Made by a program: the position numbers and the translations under genes
Shown here: positions 33,054 through 36,828 of the stretch, in pieces
Layout of the letters: each line of letters opens with the position of its first letter
Numbering within the stretch: position 1 is the stretch's first letter
NCBI GenBank assembly: GCA_900471925.1
Contig: UCGV01000035.1
Span: 1 to 36,828 of the forward strand
Reading direction: 5' to 3'
Length of the DNA: 36,828 nt
From: Hyphomicrobiales bacterium
GTDB lineage: Bacteria > Pseudomonadota > Alphaproteobacteria > Rhizobiales > Rhizobiaceae
Notes under the pieces: model-generated
Databases searched by the model: none
What the model was told of the DNA's origin: nothing
Seen by the model: the letters and a program-made list of their open reading frames with translations, nothing else

Positions 33054-34451
33054 ATGGACATATATTTTGCCGCCGTATTCACCGACCTCGTTCGGCATTC
33101 ATCGGTATGGAATAGGGTGCCACGCGAGTCCGTTACGGGCACGATTGCAGAATATCGATATCTGTCGCAGATGTTGGCCAGCCAGTATGGGCGCCGGCAC
33201 GAGAACTTTACAGGCGATGGTCATCTTTATCTATTCGAATCTGCTGATGTCGCCGTCCAGTTCTCACTGAAGCTCATCGCTTACTGGAAGCAGCGCCGCC
33301 GCCACTTCACCAGGGAGGAAGCTCATGACCTTCCAATCCGGATCGGCTGCCACTTCGGAGAATGCTCAAGGATGCATGACGGCGATGCCTGGATTGGCCG
33401 TGCATTGAACATTGCAAAGCGTGTAGAATCTTGCGCAGAGCCGGACACCCTGTTCGTCACGCAAACCGTTCTCGACCTGATCGATTTGCCGATCTACCTT
33501 TTTCGGGAGGAGAAGGTTTTCGAACTCAAGGGCGACTATCTACCGAGCCGACGCCTCTATCGCGTCGTGTCCGTCGACTACGCCGTGCTGGCCGCCCGTT
33601 CCGACGACGAGATGAGCGCGGAGGATTGGTTCCTGAAAGGGGCGGCAGCCGCTGGGCCACAGGCAGAGGAGCTGGCCGGAGAACGCCTCTGCTACAAAAA
33701 GGCTTTAGAGCTTCGGGCCGACTATCCAGAAGCGCACAATAATCTGGGGGTTATACTGAAGTCCGCCGGTGAAAGATCCGGGGCCCAAACTCATTACCTG
33801 GAGGCCATTCGGCTCTGGCCGCAATATCCTGAAGCGCACTACAATCTGGCCATTCTGCTGGAGGAGGCCGGCCAACCTGAAGAGGCCGCTTTTCATTATC
33901 GAGAAGCTCTGCACTGGCGGCCGGGTTATGTGGATGCCCTGCTGAGGCTCGCCAATCTATTCGATGCTTTGGACGACCAGTTCGAAGCACACCGCCATTT
34001 CGAGGAGACGCTACGACTTCGGCCGGAATTTTCCGAGGCTCACAATAATTTCGCGGTCTTCCTTGAAAAACATGGGGACCCCAAAGGGGCGGAGACACAC
34101 TACAAACTGGCGCTCGAGATCAGGCCGGATTATGCCGACGCGCATTACAACTACGCCATGCTCCTTGAGGAACGGGACGTCAACAGCGCTGAATCACACT
34201 ACAGAGCCGCGTTGAGATCGTTTCCAGACTACGCCGAGGCGCATAATAATCTCGCGGTTCTGCTTCACGAGAGAGGTGCACTCTCCGACGCGAGGTCGCA
34301 TTATCTCACTGCAATAAGACTGCGTCCTGCCGATCCGCAGACCTACTGGAATTTATCGCTTCTCTTAAGAACAATGGGGGAAGAGGAGTTGGCCGAGCAA
34401 TATGTCCGGAAATCGCTTGATGTGTTGAAGGACACGCAGGCGAAAGTTTGA
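33054..34451 (+). CDS. Class III nucleotidyl cyclase domain fused to TPR repeats
   Basis: A 465-residue cytoplasmic protein. Residues 1-180 form a class III adenylate/guanylate cyclase homology domain: FTDLV (metal ligand Asp11), FTGDGHLYLF (Asp55), IRIGCHFGEC and GRALNIAKRVESCAEPDTLFVT, the last supplying the Asn and Arg of the active site. The catalytic set therefore looks complete, although the nucleotide cannot be assigned. Residues about 210-460 hold seven clear TPR units of 34 residues (PEAHNNLGVIL, YLEAIRLWPQY and so on) plus a partial one. ATG 33054 was preferred to the GTG at 33051; the ribosome site is weak. It has no membrane segment or receiver domain, so partners binding the TPRs probably control it. 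Confidence 0.85.
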   Translation: MDIYFAAVFTDLVRHSSVWNRVPRESVTGTIAEYRYLSQMLASQYGRRHENFTGDGHLYLFESADVAVQFSLKLIAYWKQRRRHFTREEAHDLPIRIGCHFGECSRMHDGDAWIGRALNIAKRVESCAEPDTLFVTQTVLDLIDLPIYLFREEKVFELKGDYLPSRRLYRVVSVDYAVLAARSDDEMSAEDWFLKGAAAAGPQAEELAGERLCYKKALELRADYPEAHNNLGVILKSAGERSGAQTHYLEAIRLWPQYPEAHYNLAILLEEAGQPEEAAFHYREALHWRPGYVDALLRLANLFDALDDQFEAHRHFEETLRLRPEFSEAHNNFAVFLEKHGDPKGAETHYKLALEIRPDYADAHYNYAMLLEERDVNSAESHYRAALRSFPDYAEAHNNLAVLLHERGALSDARSHYLTAIRLRPADPQTYWNLSLLLRTMGEEELAEQYVRKSLDVLKDTQAKV

Positions 34452-34825
34452 AGCAACCTGATCCAAGATTGGCCGGCGGGGCAATCGATCGATCTTGAGG
34501 TCGGGCGGCTTGATCTTCCCGTTCAGGGGGCGGAGGTGACTGCAATAGAGATCGCCCGTCCGCTATAAGGCCTTCCGGCGAAAACCGGAGCGTTGCCGAG
34601 CCGCGGGCACCGGTCAGCATCGGCTTCATTGCCCGTTTGTTGAAGATGTTGCGATAAGCGAATAGCCCTCGGCAATGCCTCGCGCTTCCACGCACCAATA
34701 CCGCTCCGGAACTATGCATTCGCGATTGAATCCCGGCTTCGTCCCCACCTCTGACAACGTCATTTTAGTTTTCCGAGATTGGTCGGCACCCTTGTGTTCG
34801 CCGGCATTCATCCAACTATTGGCCG
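34452..34825. other. Intergenic region between convergent cyclase-TPR and zwf genes
   Basis: These 374 bp contain short open frames without family resemblance or ribosome sites. A small hairpin (TTCCGG, CGAAAA loop, CCGGAG) near 34570-34590 might aid termination. pgl and edd, the usual downstream neighbours of zwf in rhizobia, are absent here. Confidence 0.5.
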
Positions 34826-36295
34826 TCAATCACGTTTTGCCGTATCCCTCCAGGCGCGCTCGAACGGCAGGCGCCAGGCGTGTGGGGCAATGAGTTGGTG
34901 GATCGACTTCGGCCCCCAGCCGCCCTGGTCGTAGAGGCGCACAGGCGGCGGGTTGTCGAGGAGGGGTTGGGAAACCTCCCAAAGCCGCTCAATACCCTCG
35001 GCCGTGGTGAACAGGGTGTGGTCACCGCGCATGGCGTCGAGGATCAGACGCTCATAGGCCTCCAGAACTTCACCAATCAGGCCGGTTTCGCTCATGGCGA
35101 ATTGCAGCGAAAGCTTGTCGAGCCGGAAGCCCGGTCCAGGGCGCTTGCCATAGAAGGATAGCGAGACCTTGGAGGCATCGGCGAGGTCGAAGGTGAGATG
35201 ATCAGGGCCCTGTGCCCCCACGCCAGATCCCGCAGGGAACATCGATTTCGGGGGCTCGCGGAATGCGATCGAAATAATGCGCTGTCCCTCGGCCATGCGT
35301 TTGCCAGTACGCAGGTAGAAGGGCACGCCGGCCCAGCGCCAGTTGTCGATGGCGCATTTTAGGGCGATGAAGGTGTCAGTGTCGCTTTCGGGATCGACGC
35401 CAGGCTCAGTGCGGTAGCCGATGTATTGGCCGCGTACCACGTTGCGTGGCTCAATCGGCAACATGGAGCGGAACACCTTGTTCTTTTCTTCCGAGATCGG
35501 CGCAGGCTCAAGGGCAGTGGGCGGCTCCATCGCCATGAAGGCAAGGATTTGGAAAAGGTGGGTGACCACCATGTCACGATAGGCGCCGGTGGTCTCGTAA
35601 AAGGCGGCGCGCGTGGAAAGGCCGAGCGTCTCCGGGACGTCGATCTGCACATGGTCGATGAAGTTGCGGTTCCAGATTGGCTCGAACAGGCCATTGGCAA
35701 AACGGAAGGCCAGAATGTTTTGCGCTGGCTCCTTGCCGAGGAAATGGTCGATGCGGAATATCTGCTTCTCGTCGAACACTTCGTGCAGCTTCTTGTTCAG
35801 CGCGACGGCACTGGCAAGGTCCGTGCCGAAGGGTTTTTCCATGATGATACGGGAGCGCTCCGTCAGTTCAGCCTGAGCGAGGAGTTGCACGGCCAGAAGG
35901 GCGGCACTTGGTGGCACGGATAGATAATGCACGCGCCGCGTTTCCGCGCCAAGCGCTTCCTCGGCCCTGTCAACGGCTTCCTTGAGCGCGTTGGCGCCGG
36001 CAGCAAGCGGGACGTAGTCGAGCGATGCAGCGAACGCTTCCCATTCGGACTGCGAGAACTTGCGGGTCAAGAACTTGTCCAGAGAGTCACGGGCGATGGT
36101 GCGGAAGGCGTCGGCGTCGATGTCGTCGAGCGAGACACCGATAATGCGGCACCCTGGGATGAAACCCGCATTGGTGAGGTGGAATAGCCCCGTCAGCAGC
36201 TTGCGCCTTGAGAGATCGCCCGTTGCGCCGACGAGCACAACGACCTGTGGATAGCCGGGGCCAACCCGAGTTGAATTCTTGCGCAAAACACTCAT
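34826..36295 (-). CDS. zwf: Glucose-6-phosphate 1-dehydrogenase
   Basis: A 489-residue enzyme that oxidises glucose 6-phosphate to 6-phosphogluconolactone, the entry to the Entner-Doudoroff and pentose phosphate routes. It shows the nucleotide-binding GATGDLSRRKL near residue 23, YLSVPPSA, EKPFGTDL, the substrate motif RIDHFLGKEP and the C-terminal VRLYDQGGWGP. ATG 36295 was chosen because GGGAG lies 8 bp upstream; a GTG at 36451 would add 52 unrelated residues. It stands alone, without pgl or edd, so it is probably a second copy of the chromosomal gene. Confidence 0.93.
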   Translation of the reverse strand: MSVLRKNSTRVGPGYPQVVVLVGATGDLSRRKLLTGLFHLTNAGFIPGCRIIGVSLDDIDADAFRTIARDSLDKFLTRKFSQSEWEAFAASLDYVPLAAGANALKEAVDRAEEALGAETRRVHYLSVPPSAALLAVQLLAQAELTERSRIIMEKPFGTDLASAVALNKKLHEVFDEKQIFRIDHFLGKEPAQNILAFRFANGLFEPIWNRNFIDHVQIDVPETLGLSTRAAFYETTGAYRDMVVTHLFQILAFMAMEPPTALEPAPISEEKNKVFRSMLPIEPRNVVRGQYIGYRTEPGVDPESDTDTFIALKCAIDNWRWAGVPFYLRTGKRMAEGQRIISIAFREPPKSMFPAGSGVGAQGPDHLTFDLADASKVSLSFYGKRPGPGFRLDKLSLQFAMSETGLIGEVLEAYERLILDAMRGDHTLFTTAEGIERLWEVSQPLLDNPPPVRLYDQGGWGPKSIHQLIAPHAWRLPFERAWRDTAKRD

Positions 36296-36410
36296 CCTCA
36301 AGTCTCCCGTCGTCCCTTGCGGATGGAGGTCGATCCCAGTTCCACGTTGCCGCGAAGCGGCGATCTTCGTGCGTGATGCCATGGCGTTGAAGCTCACCCC
36401 TCTGAGCTTA

Positions 36411-36440
36411 AATAGAGGCATGGATTGCGTAGTGGAGCAA
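36411..36440 (-). promoter_or_regulatory. Candidate zwf promoter
   Basis: On the minus strand TTGCTC (36440-36435) and TCTATT (36416-36411) are separated by 18 bp, about 115 bp upstream of the zwf start. The match to the sigma-70 consensus is partial. Confidence 0.25.
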
Positions 36441-36546
36441 GGGGGTGACAATACTGTCCCGAAGTGCCGCGTCCTAGCGATTTCGGTCGCTTGTTTGCAT
36501 GCTTTCTTGATAGCATAGTCTCGGGCACCTCATTCACTGAGATCTC

Positions 36547-36759
36547 TCAACTCAGAGGCAAGGGGCCGTCATTGCCAGCAAATCCAAAGCTGGCATTCGG
36601 TCCGAGTGTCCTGGCGCTATCGGCCGAGCGAGCGCCGTTTGAATCCCAGAGAGCAACTTTTCCGCCGGACTGGATCACCCTTTCGGCGATGGCATAGCCG
36701 ATCCCCTGTGCGCCGCCGGTGATGACGGTCACCCTGTCTTTCAAGTCAATCGAATTCAT
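36547..36759 (-). pseudogene. Short-chain dehydrogenase, truncated N-terminal fragment
   Basis: ATG 36759, with GGAG 6 bp upstream, opens a typical SDR start: MNSIDLKDRVTVITGGAQGIG, with the Rossmann motif TGGAQGIG, then YAIAERVIQSGGKVALWDSN. After about 60 residues the homology ends and an unrelated tail (GFAGNDGPLPLS) runs to a stop. The usual NAG and YxxxK regions are missing. The cut near 36590 suggests a deletion or rearrangement upstream of zwf. Confidence 0.65.
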
Positions 36760-36828
36760 CAAGCGCTCCTCCAAAACGTTCTGAATGCATCCGCCGAATC
36801 GAATAGAACAAACCTCATTTCGGTCCTC

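Noticed and set aside
34626..34829. Minus-strand open frame of 67 codons next to zwf
   Set aside because: No ribosome site, no homology that I can recognise and it overlaps the zwf stop region; probably noise.
1..36828. tRNA, rRNA, transposase and replication-origin genes
   Set aside because: I looked for tRNA-like arms, insertion-sequence ends and repA/repB/repC-like proteins by eye and saw none. A covariance-model or profile search would be decisive.

Overview
The window reads as a high-GC alphaproteobacterium, most likely of the order Hyphomicrobiales (Rhizobium, Ensifer, Agrobacterium or Mesorhizobium type). The grounds are family resemblance of the proteins, codon use, a FixJ-type regulator, a ribose-class sugar ABC cluster and a solitary zwf. 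Two regulator remnants, a truncated dehydrogenase start and the absence of core housekeeping genes suggest an accessory region, such as a plasmid, chromid or island. No species was identified.

The left two thirds (about 360-24105) looks like one regulon. A SphA/MetA-type outer-membrane porin converges on a Tat-exported arylsulfatase across a strong bidirectional terminator. Divergent from the sulfatase is an operon with a TolC-like outer-membrane lipoprotein, an HlyD-type adaptor, a GAF-HlyD adaptor and an M50 protease-HlyD fusion. The first four genes overlap or nearly abut. They are followed by a 9.9-kb gene for a giant tandem-95 repeat surface protein with an N-terminal LEPR motif and a DUF4347 domain. 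Then come a formylglycine-generating enzyme (the activator of sulfatases), a periplasmic-sensor histidine kinase, a FixJ/LuxR-type response regulator and a lone receiver protein. No ABC ATPase accompanies the TolC/HlyD genes.

Five copies of one 16-bp dyad, TTGGMC-N4-GKCCAA with minor variants, lie upstream of the porin, the sulfatase, the tolC operon, the formylglycine-generating enzyme and the lone receiver. The simplest reading is that the two-component system encoded here controls export of the giant protein, sulfatase production and activation, and its own feedback through these sites.

The next part (24384-31857) is a carbon-uptake block: a ribose-type ABC transporter (permease, double ATPase, binding protein) on the minus strand, a divergent LacI regulator, a GntR regulator and a divergent aldehyde dehydrogenase. 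The substrate cannot be read from the sequence.

The right end (31858-36828) is a patchwork. It holds an XRE regulator broken by an internal stop, fused to a 45-bp copy of a LysR gene tail that also occurs at the left edge of the window. It also holds a DUF4242 small protein divergent from a class III nucleotidyl cyclase-TPR protein, a solitary glucose-6-phosphate dehydrogenase and the truncated start of a short-chain dehydrogenase.
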